A stretch of DNA of 64,000 bases, taken from the NCBI GenBank assembly GCA_041653615.1, contig JBAZEZ010000007.1:17525-81524 (forward strand), read 5' to 3'. The translations under genes were made by a program, and so were the position numbers. The notes beneath the pieces are model-generated. The model was given only the letters and a program-made list of their open reading frames with translations, made no database searches and was not told where the DNA came from. Shown piece after piece: positions 42,082 through 51,102 of the stretch (its first letter is position 1; each line of letters begins with the position of its first letter). Origin of the DNA: JAHJUB01 sp041653615 [NCBI: Candidatus Ratteibacteria bacterium] (GTDB lineage Bacteria; Ratteibacteria; UBA8468; MWAK01).

Positions 42082-43839
42082 ATGAAACGCGTGAAAACTG
42101 AAATCTTCGCCTCCGGCAAAAATATGCTTTTTCAAAAAAACGGTTGGCTGATATTAATCGTTATTTTTTCCCTGGCGATAAATCTGACCGGACTTAAGTG
42201 GGGGTTGCCTTCCCGAAGTCTAAATCAACTCTATTTTAACGGAGAAGACGCCGTTCGACATCGAATAGACGCCATCAAAAAACAACCGGCCGGAGAAACT
42301 TACAAGGGGATGGGGTTTTATCTGGCCGCTCATCCCGAGGAAGCTCAAAAAAAACTGCCCCGTTCCTGGTACAACCCGATTCGCAGTTACCACCCGGACG
42401 AATATTTTGTCATCAAAAGTCTGGCCGCAATGAATCCCGGAACTCTCAACCTCAACCCACACCAGTTTACCGTGGGCGGAGCATATCTTTACCTGATAGC
42501 CCTGATGACGTTTTTATTTTCAAAAATTGGTTGGATTAAATTAACCGGTGACATTGGTTTTTATTTTCTTCATCCGGGAGAAATAGCAAAATTCTATTTG
42601 CTCGGCAGACTGGTAACCGCCCTTTACGGCGCGGGCATTGTCTGGCTTACATACCTGATAGCAAAAAAACTTTGGCGCAGCGAAAAAGCCGGCATACTTA
42701 GCGGTTTCCTGGCAGCCGTTTCTCCGTTAATCCTAATTAACGCGCATTATATGTACGTTGATATCCCGGGCGTTTTTTGGATTACGGCAGCCATATATCT
42801 GGCCGTTTGCGTTTCAGCCGTGCCGGATAGACCGGGATGGCACAAATACTTTCTGATGGGAATATTTTCCGGGTTGGCGACCGGAAATAAAATCCCGTTC
42901 TTAATTTCCCTTTTGATACCTTTTGTAAATATTTTTCAAAAAAGGAATGCTCTGCGCCGTGACGGGGTTATCTCCGGCATCCTCTGGGCATCAGCCGGAT
43001 TCTTAACCGCCCTCTTCCTCACCAATCCGTACCTCTTCCTTACTTTCCCCGAACCGCTGGTGGAATTACGGGAGCAAACATCCCTGACCTTCAGCGGATT
43101 GTTCTATTTAAAATCCCTGGTTTTCGGTTTGGGATATCCGTTAACCGCTTTCTTGATAATCGGCTTCATTTACTGCCTTTGCCGAAAAAAGAACCAAAAA
43201 ACATGTTTCGTTCCCGCGTGCTGGGTTATTGTCTTTTTTTTCTTTATTTCTTTATTCGGCAAACACTTTACAAGATACATTTTACCGATTATCCCGGCCC
43301 TGATATTCACCGGCGTAGGTTTTTGGATAGAACCTTCTTCCGACCGAACCGTTAATTTTTTGAAAAAAACAATTATTGTCTTTATATCAGGATTTGCCTT
43401 CCTTTACGGAATGGCTTATTTATCGCTTTTTTTAAAAGAAAATACCCGAACGCTCGCGGGTGAATGGATTAAAAAAAACATTCCCTCCGAAGCTACCATC
43501 GGCTTAACCGAAGTTCCCTGGCAATTCCAAATGGCACCGCTGGATGAGGACCGATATCAACTCAAGGTAACCGGCTATGACCTGAAAAAAATGCAAACGG
43601 CGCGGCCGGATTATTTTATTATTTCCTCTTTTCAGGGAAGAATTGCGCCGGTACCGGAACAAATACCCGCGGAAAGAAACCTGTTCTGGGGTGAATTTGA
43701 GAAATCAAAAAAGTATCAAGCACTGGCCTCCTTCCGTCAACCGCTTTCCTTCGCAGGCATTGTTTTCAATCAAAACGGCGCTTCGGAAGACTTAATCTAT
43801 CTGAATCCCACTATCGCCGTATTCAAAAAACGTAACTAG
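42082..43839 (+). CDS. polytopic GT-C glycosyltransferase (PMT/ArnT-like)
   Basis: 585 aa with about ten to eleven membrane helices and a C-terminal soluble domain. The long first loop (about 45-120) has IRSYHPDEYFVIKSL with a conserved HPDE acidic site, and a later HYMYVDIPGVFW. Probably uses polyprenyl-phosphate sugar outside the membrane. A GGGGAAG site supports the start. The stop codon directly joins the queA ATG. Confidence 0.8.
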   Translation: MKRVKTEIFASGKNMLFQKNGWLILIVIFSLAINLTGLKWGLPSRSLNQLYFNGEDAVRHRIDAIKKQPAGETYKGMGFYLAAHPEEAQKKLPRSWYNPIRSYHPDEYFVIKSLAAMNPGTLNLNPHQFTVGGAYLYLIALMTFLFSKIGWIKLTGDIGFYFLHPGEIAKFYLLGRLVTALYGAGIVWLTYLIAKKLWRSEKAGILSGFLAAVSPLILINAHYMYVDIPGVFWITAAIYLAVCVSAVPDRPGWHKYFLMGIFSGLATGNKIPFLISLLIPFVNIFQKRNALRRDGVISGILWASAGFLTALFLTNPYLFLTFPEPLVELREQTSLTFSGLFYLKSLVFGLGYPLTAFLIIGFIYCLCRKKNQKTCFVPACWVIVFFFFISLFGKHFTRYILPIIPALIFTGVGFWIEPSSDRTVNFLKKTIIVFISGFAFLYGMAYLSLFLKENTRTLAGEWIKKNIPSEATIGLTEVPWQFQMAPLDEDRYQLKVTGYDLKKMQTARPDYFIISSFQGRIAPVPEQIPAERNLFWGEFEKSKKYQALASFRQPLSFAGIVFNQNGASEDLIYLNPTIAVFKKRN

Positions 43840-44856
43840 ATGAACATAACCGAATTTGACTACGACCTTCCGGAAAGCGCTGTCGCCCAGGAACCGCTTC
43901 CGGAAAGAGATGAGGCGAAACTCCTGATTCTGGAGCGCCAAAGCGGCGCGCTCCGTTCCGGCGTATTCCGGGACTTGCCGGACCTTCTTTCGGTAAACGA
44001 CATCCTGGTTCTCAACGATACCCGGGTCGTACCGGCGCGATTGCGCTTAAAAAAGACCAGCGGCGGAAAGATAGAAATTTTCATTCTGCGGGAAACCGGG
44101 CCGGGCAGGGCAGAGGCCCTGGTTCGCGGCCGAATTAAAGAAAGCCAAAAAATTCTTCTCGCCGAAGGCGTTGAGCTTGAAATCGGACAGAAGACAACCG
44201 GGGGGAAATATCACATCATTTTTCGCGGGAACCTTTCCGTAAAAGAGATTTTAAGCCGCTTCGGTGAAATTCCCCTGCCTCCGTATATCAAAAGGCCGGT
44301 TCGACCGGCAGACCAAGACTATTATCAAACCGTTTACGGCCGCCGGGAAGGGGCGGTAGCCGCGCCAACCGCCGGACTGCATTTCACGCCGAACCTTATA
44401 AACCGAACGAAGGAAAGAGGAATTAACCTTCTTTATCTTACCCTTCATGTTGGTTGGGGTACGTTCCGGACAATTCAATCCGCTAATATAACCCGTCACC
44501 AGATGGAACCGGAATTATTTGAAATTTCTCCGAAAACAGCCAAAATCATAAACGAGGGTAAAACGAAAAACCGCCGGGTGGCAGCGGTCGGGACAACCTC
44601 CGTCAGAACGCTGGAAGGAAATTTCCGAAACGAAAATCTTACCGCGGGCAGCGGTTGGGTCAACACCTTTATTTATCCGGGTTACCGCTTTCAGGTAGTT
44701 GACGTCCTAGTCACAAATTTCCACCTGCCCCGTACCACCACACTGCTCATGACCGCGGCTTTCGCCGGCACGGAATTACTCCAAAAAGCATACGGGTTTG
44801 CCTTAAAAAACGGATTTCGCTTCGGCAGTTACGGCGACGCCATGCTCATACTATGA
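43840..44856 (+). CDS. queA: S-adenosylmethionine:tRNA ribosyltransferase-isomerase
   Basis: 338 aa. Transfers the ribosyl part of SAM to preQ1 in tRNA to form epoxyqueuosine. Motifs: FDYDLPESAVAQEPL, ILVLNDTRVVPARL, YGRREGAVAAPTAGLHFT and HVGWGTFR, DVLVTNFHLPRTTTLLM. Overlaps tgt by 4 bp. Confidence 0.96.
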   Translation: MNITEFDYDLPESAVAQEPLPERDEAKLLILERQSGALRSGVFRDLPDLLSVNDILVLNDTRVVPARLRLKKTSGGKIEIFILRETGPGRAEALVRGRIKESQKILLAEGVELEIGQKTTGGKYHIIFRGNLSVKEILSRFGEIPLPPYIKRPVRPADQDYYQTVYGRREGAVAAPTAGLHFTPNLINRTKERGINLLYLTLHVGWGTFRTIQSANITRHQMEPELFEISPKTAKIINEGKTKNRRVAAVGTTSVRTLEGNFRNENLTAGSGWVNTFIYPGYRFQVVDVLVTNFHLPRTTTLLMTAAFAGTELLQKAYGFALKNGFRFGSYGDAMLIL

Positions 44857-45959
44857 AATTTAAAATATTAAACAGGGACACCGGCAGTTCCGCCCGGTCA
44901 GCCGAATTATCATTCGGCCGCGGAAAAGTGACAACTCCGGCCTTTATGCCCGTTGCCACCCGGGGCGCCGTCCGCTGCCTGTCCTCCGAAAATCTGATTG
45001 AACTCGGATATGAAATGGTACTGGCCAACGCCTACCATCTTTCCATGCGGCCCGGAACCAAGGTTATTTCCGCGGCCGGCGGCCTCCATCCTTTCATGAA
45101 TTGGCAGAGACCAATCCTGACCGACAGCGGCGGATTCCAGATCTTCAGTCTGGAAGATACCAAAATTGAAGACGAAGGCGCGGTATTTCGTTCCATCTAC
45201 GATGGCAGCTGGCATCAAATCACGCCGGAAGAGGCGATTCGGATTCAGGAAGATTTGGGAGTCGACATCATCATGCCTCTGGACCAACCAGTCCCTTACC
45301 CGGTCTCAGAATCAATTGCAGCCCAAGCGCTAACCAGGACCACTGCCTGGGCAAAAAGATGCAAAACCAGCCACCGTAAAGAAGAACAGGCGCTTTTCGG
45401 CATCGTCCAAGGGTCAACCTATCCGTCCTTAAGAAAACAATCGGCTGAGGAGATTACCGGCCTGGATTTCCCCGGATACAGCCTGGGCGGATTCTGTCTC
45501 GGCGAACCCAAGGAAGAAATGAACAGCCTGGTCTCTTATACGGCTAAACTTCTGCCGGAGGAAAAACCGCGCTATCTTATGGGTATCGGCACACCCCTGG
45601 AGATTATTTCAGCGGTAGGAGCCGGCATCGACATCTTTGACTGCACCTTCCCGACGCACATTGCCCGCAACGGTTCCGGTCTGACCAGCCGCGGTAAAAT
45701 AATCATCCGCAACAGTACCTACCGGGAAGATTCCGGTCCCCTCGACCCGGACTGCGGCTGTTTTGTCTGCCGCAAATACCAGCGCGGCTACCTGCGCCAC
45801 CTTTTAAATACCAAGGAGTTGACTGTCCTCTATCTGATTACCTACCACAACCTTTATTTTATGCAAAACCTGATGCGCCGCATTCAGTCTGCCATAAGCA
45901 AAGGGGCGTTTTCAGGGTTCCAAAAAGAATTTGGCGAAAAATGGTCTTCCGGATTATAA
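44853..45959 (+). CDS. tgt: queuine/preQ1 tRNA-ribosyltransferase
   Basis: 368 aa. Exchanges G34 for preQ1 in tRNAs with GUN anticodons. Catalytic Asp in LTDSGGFQIFSL and DCTFPTHIARNG, zinc site DPDCGCFVCRKYQRGYLRHL ending in the conserved His. Natural partner of queA, with translational coupling. Confidence 0.96.
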   Translation: MKFKILNRDTGSSARSAELSFGRGKVTTPAFMPVATRGAVRCLSSENLIELGYEMVLANAYHLSMRPGTKVISAAGGLHPFMNWQRPILTDSGGFQIFSLEDTKIEDEGAVFRSIYDGSWHQITPEEAIRIQEDLGVDIIMPLDQPVPYPVSESIAAQALTRTTAWAKRCKTSHRKEEQALFGIVQGSTYPSLRKQSAEEITGLDFPGYSLGGFCLGEPKEEMNSLVSYTAKLLPEEKPRYLMGIGTPLEIISAVGAGIDIFDCTFPTHIARNGSGLTSRGKIIIRNSTYREDSGPLDPDCGCFVCRKYQRGYLRHLLNTKELTVLYLITYHNLYFMQNLMRRIQSAISKGAFSGFQKEFGEKWSSGL

Positions 45960-46021
45960 TATAAAAGAATGATTAAAGCACCGGATTAAATAATTACACA
46001 AAAACACAAGAGGAAAATCTC

Positions 46022-47224
46022 GTGAATGAAATAGACAGACAACTGGCGATTATCCGACAGGGAGTTGCGGAAATAATCCCGGAAGCGGAATTAAGGGAAA
46101 AACTGAAACATAGCCTTTCCAAAAATCAACCGCTGCGCATCAAGTACGGCATTGACCCGACCGCGCCGGAAATGCACCTGGGCCATTCGGTCCCTATTCG
46201 AAAGCTACGTGATTTCCAAAACCTCGGCCACCAGATAATCTTCCTGGTAGGCGATTTCACCGCTCTTATCGGCGACCCAACCGGAAAGGTAGAAACCCGT
46301 CCCATGCTGTCGCCGGAACAAATAAAGCAAAACCTGCAGGCCTACCGGGAGCAGGCCGGCAAACTGCTCAACCTGGACAAGGTGGAGTTTGTTTTTAACT
46401 CCACCTGGCTGGAAAAGTTGAATTTCCGGGAAATAATAAAACTCGCTTCTTTCTTTACCGTCGCTCAAATTCTGGAACGGGATGATTTCAACCAACGCTA
46501 CCGGAAGGGCAACCCGATTTCCCTGCAGGAATTCCTCTATCCGCTCCTTCAGGGTTACGATTCGGTCTCTCTTAAGAGCGATGTGGAAGTAGGGGGCACC
46601 GAACAGAAATTCAACCTGCTGACCGGAAGAACCCTCCAGGAAGCGTTTGGAATGGAAAAACAAGTGGTCATCACCGTCACCATCTTGGAAGGAACCGACG
46701 GCGTCCGCAAGATGAGCAAAACCTACGGAAACTACATCCCCGTCACAGCGCAACCCGGGGAGATGTTCGGAAAATTGATGTCCATCCCGGACAGCCTGAT
46801 GGAGAAATACTTCCGGTGCCTCACCTCCGTTCCGGAAGAAGAGATGAAGAAAATTCTGTCCGGCCACCCCAAAGAAGCCAAAGAACGGCTCGCCTTTGAA
46901 GTTACCTCCTTTTATCACGGAAATGATTCCGGCCATGCGGCGCAAAACGAATTCAACCGCGTTTTCAGCCAGAAAAAAGCGCCAAGCGAAATTAAAACGT
47001 GGCCGTACAACCGGGAATATAAACTAAACGAATTGATGGATGCGATGGCAAAAGATGCCGTCCTGCTCCCAAGCAAAAACGAAGGTAAACGGCTACTGAA
47101 ACACGGAGGCATCGAAATCAACGGCACCCGGGTTACCGACAGCCAATATGTCTTTACACCGCCAAACGAATATACAGTTAAGGTGGGGAAGATGCTTTTC
47201 CTGAAACTGGTGTACAAACAATAA
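46022..47224 (+). CDS. tyrS: tyrosyl-tRNA synthetase
   Basis: 400 aa, TyrZ-like subgroup. Starts at GTG 46022 with an AGAGGA site 8 nt upstream. KYGIDPTAPEMHLGHSVP has the HIGH-type motif HLGH, and GVRKMSKTYGNYI the KMSKS loop. A C-terminal S4 domain (about 335-398) has LLKHGGIEINGTRV. A T-box leader is not seen in the 62-bp gap. Confidence 0.95.
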   Translation: MNEIDRQLAIIRQGVAEIIPEAELREKLKHSLSKNQPLRIKYGIDPTAPEMHLGHSVPIRKLRDFQNLGHQIIFLVGDFTALIGDPTGKVETRPMLSPEQIKQNLQAYREQAGKLLNLDKVEFVFNSTWLEKLNFREIIKLASFFTVAQILERDDFNQRYRKGNPISLQEFLYPLLQGYDSVSLKSDVEVGGTEQKFNLLTGRTLQEAFGMEKQVVITVTILEGTDGVRKMSKTYGNYIPVTAQPGEMFGKLMSIPDSLMEKYFRCLTSVPEEEMKKILSGHPKEAKERLAFEVTSFYHGNDSGHAAQNEFNRVFSQKKAPSEIKTWPYNREYKLNELMDAMAKDAVLLPSKNEGKRLLKHGGIEINGTRVTDSQYVFTPPNEYTVKVGKMLFLKLVYKQ

Positions 47225-47268
47225 TTGCTATATTGTGATATTGTTCAATTAAATAATATGAGGATGGC

Positions 47269-48027
47269 ATGATTAAAATCAGCGTGGCAAATCAGAAAGG
47301 CGGCGTCGGTAAAACAACCATCGTGTTTCACCTGGCCCACGTCTGGGCCGGACAAGGGAGAAAGGTCCTGTGCGTGGATATGGATCCCCAGGGAAACCTC
47401 TCCAGTTCCTTCTGCCCGGAAGGGATACCCGAAAAATCACTGGTTTCCGCCGTATTCCGAAAGAAGAAACCGGATGTCATGCGTACCGAAAGCGGAATTT
47501 ATCTCGCGGCCTCGGACATCAGCCTGTCCGTCCACGAAAAGGACCTGAGTCTTAAAAATTATTTCTGCCTTAAATCCTGGCTGGATTCAACCGGGGAATT
47601 TGACGTCATTTTGATTGACACACCGCCGTCACTGGGTCTCTTTACAGTCAACGCCCTCACCGCGGCCAACTTCGTCATCGCGCCGGTGGACGTCTCCATC
47701 TATGCCATCCGAGCCCTGACCGACCTGCAGAATTCCCTGAAAGAACTCTCCGGAGTAACCAAGAGCCCGAAACTGCTGGGCGTAATCCTTTCCTCCTTCA
47801 CCAAGTTTCACCGTTCCTCCAGAGCGATTCAGGAACACCTTGACGAAGAATATAAAAAGCTCCTTTTTTCCACCGTCATCCCGAACTCAACCAAGGTGAA
47901 AGAAGCGCTCATCATGGGAGTTCCCGTCTGGAAAATCAAAGGGGATGTTTCCCGGGTGGAAAAATGTTTCCGGACGCTAAGCCGCGAAGTTATGAACCGG
48001 ATTGAAAAACGGAAGAGGAGCAGATAA
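47269..48027 (+). CDS. ParA-family partition ATPase
   Basis: 252 aa. Deviant Walker A NQKGGVGKTTIVFHLA, DMDPQGNLSSSF and Walker B FDVILIDTPPSLGLF. ParA ATPases position chromosomes, plasmids or large protein complexes on the nucleoid. Paired with the small RHH protein that follows with a 1-bp overlap, and no parB is nearby, as in plasmid-type ParA-RHH systems. Start has a GAGG site. Confidence 0.9.
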   Translation: MIKISVANQKGGVGKTTIVFHLAHVWAGQGRKVLCVDMDPQGNLSSSFCPEGIPEKSLVSAVFRKKKPDVMRTESGIYLAASDISLSVHEKDLSLKNYFCLKSWLDSTGEFDVILIDTPPSLGLFTVNALTAANFVIAPVDVSIYAIRALTDLQNSLKELSGVTKSPKLLGVILSSFTKFHRSSRAIQEHLDEEYKKLLFSTVIPNSTKVKEALIMGVPVWKIKGDVSRVEKCFRTLSREVMNRIEKRKRSR

Positions 48028-48278
48028 TGGCAAACAAACAGTTATCCGGATTAAAAGAAGGCCTGAAAAAGGCACAGGGCCGGACAATTATTTCGGCGGT
48101 CAGCAACACCAACACCGGGAGAAGGGGGGATGACACCGAAAAAGTCCACGCCCACTTTTACCTCTCGACCTCCGTAATTGACCGCATGCGCGAATTCCAG
48201 GTGAAAAACCGGAAAGAATTCCCGAGGATTTCACACGTCATCGAAGAAGCCTTGGAACAGTTTCTGAAACAGAAATAA
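48027..48278 (+). CDS. small ribbon-helix-helix DNA-binding protein, partner of ParA
   Basis: 83 aa. A disordered basic N-terminus (about 1-38) with KEGLKKAQGRTIISAVSNTN may stimulate ParA. The C-terminal RHH fold (about 40-82) has KVHAHFYLSTSVIDRMREF and ISHVIEEALEQFL. Resembles ParG/Omega-type centromere-binding proteins in layout. The stop of parA and this ATG overlap as TAATG. Confidence 0.75.
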   Translation: MANKQLSGLKEGLKKAQGRTIISAVSNTNTGRRGDDTEKVHAHFYLSTSVIDRMREFQVKNRKEFPRISHVIEEALEQFLKQK

Positions 48279-48297
48279 TCCGGCGGGAATACTATAC

Positions 48298-48320
48298 AAT
48301 TATATAATTATATAATTAAA
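48298..48320. repeat. AT-rich TTATATAA tandem repeat before the aldolase gene
   Basis: The 8-bp palindrome TTATATAA occurs twice in tandem followed by TTA, within the 51-bp gap. It may supply -10 elements for the aldolase gene, which has no ribosome site. Confidence 0.45.
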
Positions 48321-48329
48321 CTATAAAAT

Positions 48330-49001
48330 ATGGCAAAGATTACCGAGGAATTAAGTTGTTACGGAAAATTACTGGTCGAAAAAGGCCTGACTACCGGTCC
48401 CGGCGGAAACCTTAGCGCCCGGGAAGGGGACGCGGTTTTCCTTTCACCCAGCGGATTCAGCCTGGCCGAAATCAAACCGCAAGACTGGGTTGCGGTTAAT
48501 CTCAGAAATGGCAAACGAATCGGTAAGAACAACAAATTGCGTCCGACTTGCGAAATATCAATGCACCTGGGCTGTTACCTGGCGCGTAAAGATATTAAAG
48601 CAGTCGTTCATACCCATCCGATACTGGCAACCGCCTTGGCTACGGCCGGGACGCGATTCAAAGGGCTTTTCCCGGATTTCGTGGCTCTAATCGGACCGGA
48701 AGCTCCGGTACTTGACTACGTCGTTCCCGGCGGAGAAGAGCTACGGGAAGCCGTTGTCCGGGAACTGAAAAAGGGGCATAACGCGGTTTTACTTAAAAAT
48801 CACGGCGCGGTAACCGTCGGAGAGAACCTGAAAGAAGCCTACTACCGAAGCCTTATATTGGAAGACGCGGCCCGGTTCCTGATGGCAACGCTCTCGGTCG
48901 GAAAGAAACCCCGCTATTTGAGCCCGTCGGAAGTAAAAGGAATTGAAAATATGGAAGCGGAAGACTATCGCAAACTACTTCTCAAGAAGAAGGGGGGATA
49001 A
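48330..49001 (+). CDS. class II aldolase/adducin protein, L-fuculose-phosphate aldolase-like
   Basis: 223 aa. TTGPGGNLSAR, FLSPSGFSL, PTCEISMHLG, zinc ligands VVHTHPILATALAT and a later NHGAVTVGENLKEAY. Cleaves or dehydrates a phosphorylated sugar; fuculose, rhamnulose, ribulose or methylthioribulose phosphates are candidates. Overlaps the dehydrogenase by 1 bp, suggesting a two-gene sugar pathway. Confidence 0.83.
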   Translation: MAKITEELSCYGKLLVEKGLTTGPGGNLSAREGDAVFLSPSGFSLAEIKPQDWVAVNLRNGKRIGKNNKLRPTCEISMHLGCYLARKDIKAVVHTHPILATALATAGTRFKGLFPDFVALIGPEAPVLDYVVPGGEELREAVVRELKKGHNAVLLKNHGAVTVGENLKEAYYRSLILEDAARFLMATLSVGKKPRYLSPSEVKGIENMEAEDYRKLLLKKKGG

Positions 49002-50041
49002 TGAAGGCGGCTGTTTTTTTAGGTCCGGAACAGATGGAAATCAGGGAAATACCGACTCCAAAAGCCGAAAAAGGGGAAGTAATCATAAAAGTTAAGGCTT
49101 GCGCCATTTGCGGCACAGACCTGCGTACCTACCGTTTCGGACACAAAAAAGTAAAACCGCCCCAGGTAATCGGACACGAAATTGCGGGTATCATCGCCGA
49201 AGTAGGGGAGGGGGTCAGCCATATTTCCGTCGGCGAACCGGTAACCGTGGTTACTTCAGTCGGCTGCGGAAAATGCCGGTTCTGCCAATCAGGACGTGAA
49301 AATATCTGCGCCAAAACCGAGGCGCTGGGTTATTTCTACCCGGGCGGATTCGCCGAATATATCAAAATTCCGGCGGAAAGTGTAGCCCAAAACACCATTA
49401 TCAAGTTACCGTCTTCGGTGAGTTTCGAAGAAGGCGCGGTTGTGGAACCGCTTTCCTGCTGTCTTAATGCCCAGACATTCCTCAGTATCCGAAAGGGCGA
49501 CCGAGCCGTGGTTTTTGGCGCCGGCCCCATCGGGCTGATGCATCTTGAGCTGGCGCGGGCAAAAGGCGCAACCGAAACCTTTTTAATTGACATTAATTCC
49601 GAACGGCTGGCCAATTCCGCCAAGGTAGTTACGATTAACCACCTGATTAATTCAATTGAAAAGGACCCGGTTGAAGAAGTTATGCGCCTGACAAACGGAG
49701 AAGGCGCCGACGTCATTATCACGGCCAACCCGGCTAAGATAACTCACGAATTAGCGCTGAAAATGGCTGCCATTCGGGGCCGGATAAGCCTCTTCGGTGG
49801 TCTGCCTAAGGATGATTCGGTTATTAATTTTGATTCAAACATAGTCCATTACCGGGAACTGGGTATCTTTGGCGCTTTTGCCTCAGCCCGCCCGGAATAC
49901 GAGGAAGCTCTTTCCCTGATCGTTTCCGGCAAAGTTGACGCCCGAAAGTTCGTTACCCATAAACTACCCCTGGAAAAAATAACCGAAGGGTTGAACCTGG
50001 TAAGAGAAGGAAAAGCGCTTAAAGTGGTAATTCTGCCCTAA
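49001..50041 (+). CDS. zinc-dependent medium-chain dehydrogenase (sorbitol/threonine DH-like)
   Basis: 346 aa. Catalytic zinc Cys in CAICGTDLRTY and GHEIAG, structural zinc in GCGKCRFCQSGRENIC, and Rossmann motif VFGAGPIGLMHLELA. Probably oxidises a polyol or the aldehyde product of the neighbouring aldolase; NAD is likely because DIN follows strand 2. Confidence 0.88.
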   Translation: MKAAVFLGPEQMEIREIPTPKAEKGEVIIKVKACAICGTDLRTYRFGHKKVKPPQVIGHEIAGIIAEVGEGVSHISVGEPVTVVTSVGCGKCRFCQSGRENICAKTEALGYFYPGGFAEYIKIPAESVAQNTIIKLPSSVSFEEGAVVEPLSCCLNAQTFLSIRKGDRAVVFGAGPIGLMHLELARAKGATETFLIDINSERLANSAKVVTINHLINSIEKDPVEEVMRLTNGEGADVIITANPAKITHELALKMAAIRGRISLFGGLPKDDSVINFDSNIVHYRELGIFGAFASARPEYEEALSLIVSGKVDARKFVTHKLPLEKITEGLNLVREGKALKVVILP

Positions 50042-50315
50042 TCTTAGATAAACACGCCTAAAAATCGATTTTATTGCTCACCAACCCCTAAAACCCAATT
50101 ATAGTTATCAACAGTAAATAAACAAAACGTTAAAAGCATTGTATATCATTAACTTATGTAGCTACTCAATCTATTGTCGGATAATGTATCTTATGTTAAC
50201 TTCGATATCTGAAAACCCCTGCCCCATAGGGGCTCATTTACCCTTAATGTCCGCATTGATTGTCAGTTAACACAACTTATTAACTCAATATGTTTATACG
50301 ATTGATTTTCAATCA
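50042..50315. other. AT-rich intergenic region without a recognised gene
   Basis: Contains GTTAAC palindromes and the hairpin GCCCC-ATA-GGGGC near 50223. I see no RNA gene, no terminator with a T-run and only very short frames. Confidence 0.5.
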
Positions 50316-50471
50316 CTAATATTTATTGTATTTGCGAAGGACAAAGTCTTGCGACAATCCAGTTTTCTGCTGTATTGCGACCCCCTCAAAGGTAGTAAAA
50401 CCATTCCAAGCATGCGTTTCCGCGATAATTTTACCTGAAAGTTGCCCGGTTTTTGTAGCGTTCGGATTCAT
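50316..50471 (-). CDS. predicted 51-aa protein of unknown function with own promoter
   Basis: Open frame from ATG 50471 to TAG at 50316, starting MNPNATKTGQLSGKII and ending LRKYNKY. Composition is protein-like and mixed-charge, with ETHAWNGFTTFEG in the middle. It has no ribosome site, but a TTGAAA/GATAAT pair with 16-bp spacing ends 10 nt before the ATG, the same layout as other leaderless genes here. Family unknown; may be a recent or mobile-element gene. Confidence 0.4.
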   Translation of the reverse strand: MNPNATKTGQLSGKIIAETHAWNGFTTFEGVAIQQKTGLSQDFVLRKYNKY

Positions 50472-50967
50472 CAGACCATAAATTATCTATTTATTATATT
50501 GATTTTCAACCATATAAGTACCATTAGTTATAGTTTTTTATAGCATTAAAAAAGCCAAAATCAGGTGCCCGGAACCAAATTTTGAAAAAAAATAAAGGAG
50601 AGTAATCATTATTAAAGCAGTAATGAATAATCTATTCCTCTCTTCCGGTCCGGCAAAAAATTGCATCCGCCCTTTTTTCTTTTCCCGGCCGAAAAAGGTT
50701 TGAACGGAAAAATAATGTTCCGCCTAAACCCTTAAAAAACCTGTTTCAAGGAAATGCTGTAAATTTAAACCTGATACCGGAACCTTGCCTAACCCATTTT
50801 TTCGCCTTAAAACCGCCTTTCCTTCGATTTTCGGTCATTATGAAGGGTTAGCCGTCGGGGTAATTTTGAGTGATTTTATGACTAAAACCGTTGCCTATCG
50901 CGGCCCTCCCCTACCCCCCCCTGCCCTTTTTCTTGACCAACTCATAACGCGGTGATAAGATTTAGCC
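50472..50967. other. AT-rich intergenic region
   Basis: Holds the promoter of the minus-strand small gene (50482-50509) at its left end and that of the plus-strand small gene at its right end. Between them I find only short frames, including a 42-codon minus-strand frame with one hydrophobic segment (50538-50666) that has no good support. Confidence 0.45.
50933..50961 (+). promoter_or_regulatory. promoter of the 42-aa basic protein gene, predicted leaderless
   Basis: TTGACC (50933-50938), 17 bp, TAAGAT (50956-50961), then 6 nt to ATG. No ribosome site. Confidence 0.5.
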
Positions 50968-51096
50968 ATGGCCAAGCAATGCATCACCCGGAGACAAAAG
51001 AATGTTTCGAGGTTGGTAAGAGAAAAAAAACAGATGTATAAAGACAAGTTAAAAACACTTAAACGCGGAAGCAAGGTCGGCTCTTTTAAAAAGTAG
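50968..51096 (+). CDS. predicted 42-aa strongly basic protein
   Basis: ATG 50968 to TAG 51096. Begins MAKQCITRRQKNVSRLV, contains a Lys-rich helix EKKQMYKDKLKTLK, and ends GSKVGSFKK; about 40% of residues are Lys or Arg. Such composition suits a nucleic-acid or ribosome-associated protein, but I do not recognise a family. The leaderless promoter directly before the ATG is the main support. A structured repeat begins 7 bp after the stop. Confidence 0.5.
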   Translation: MAKQCITRRQKNVSRLVREKKQMYKDKLKTLKRGSKVGSFKK

Positions 51097-51102
51097 GGGC
51101 TC

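Noticed and set aside
50538-50666. 42-codon minus-strand frame with a hydrophobic segment
   Set aside because: No promoter of the type seen elsewhere and only a poorly placed GGGCGG; a frame of this length is expected by chance in AT-rich DNA.
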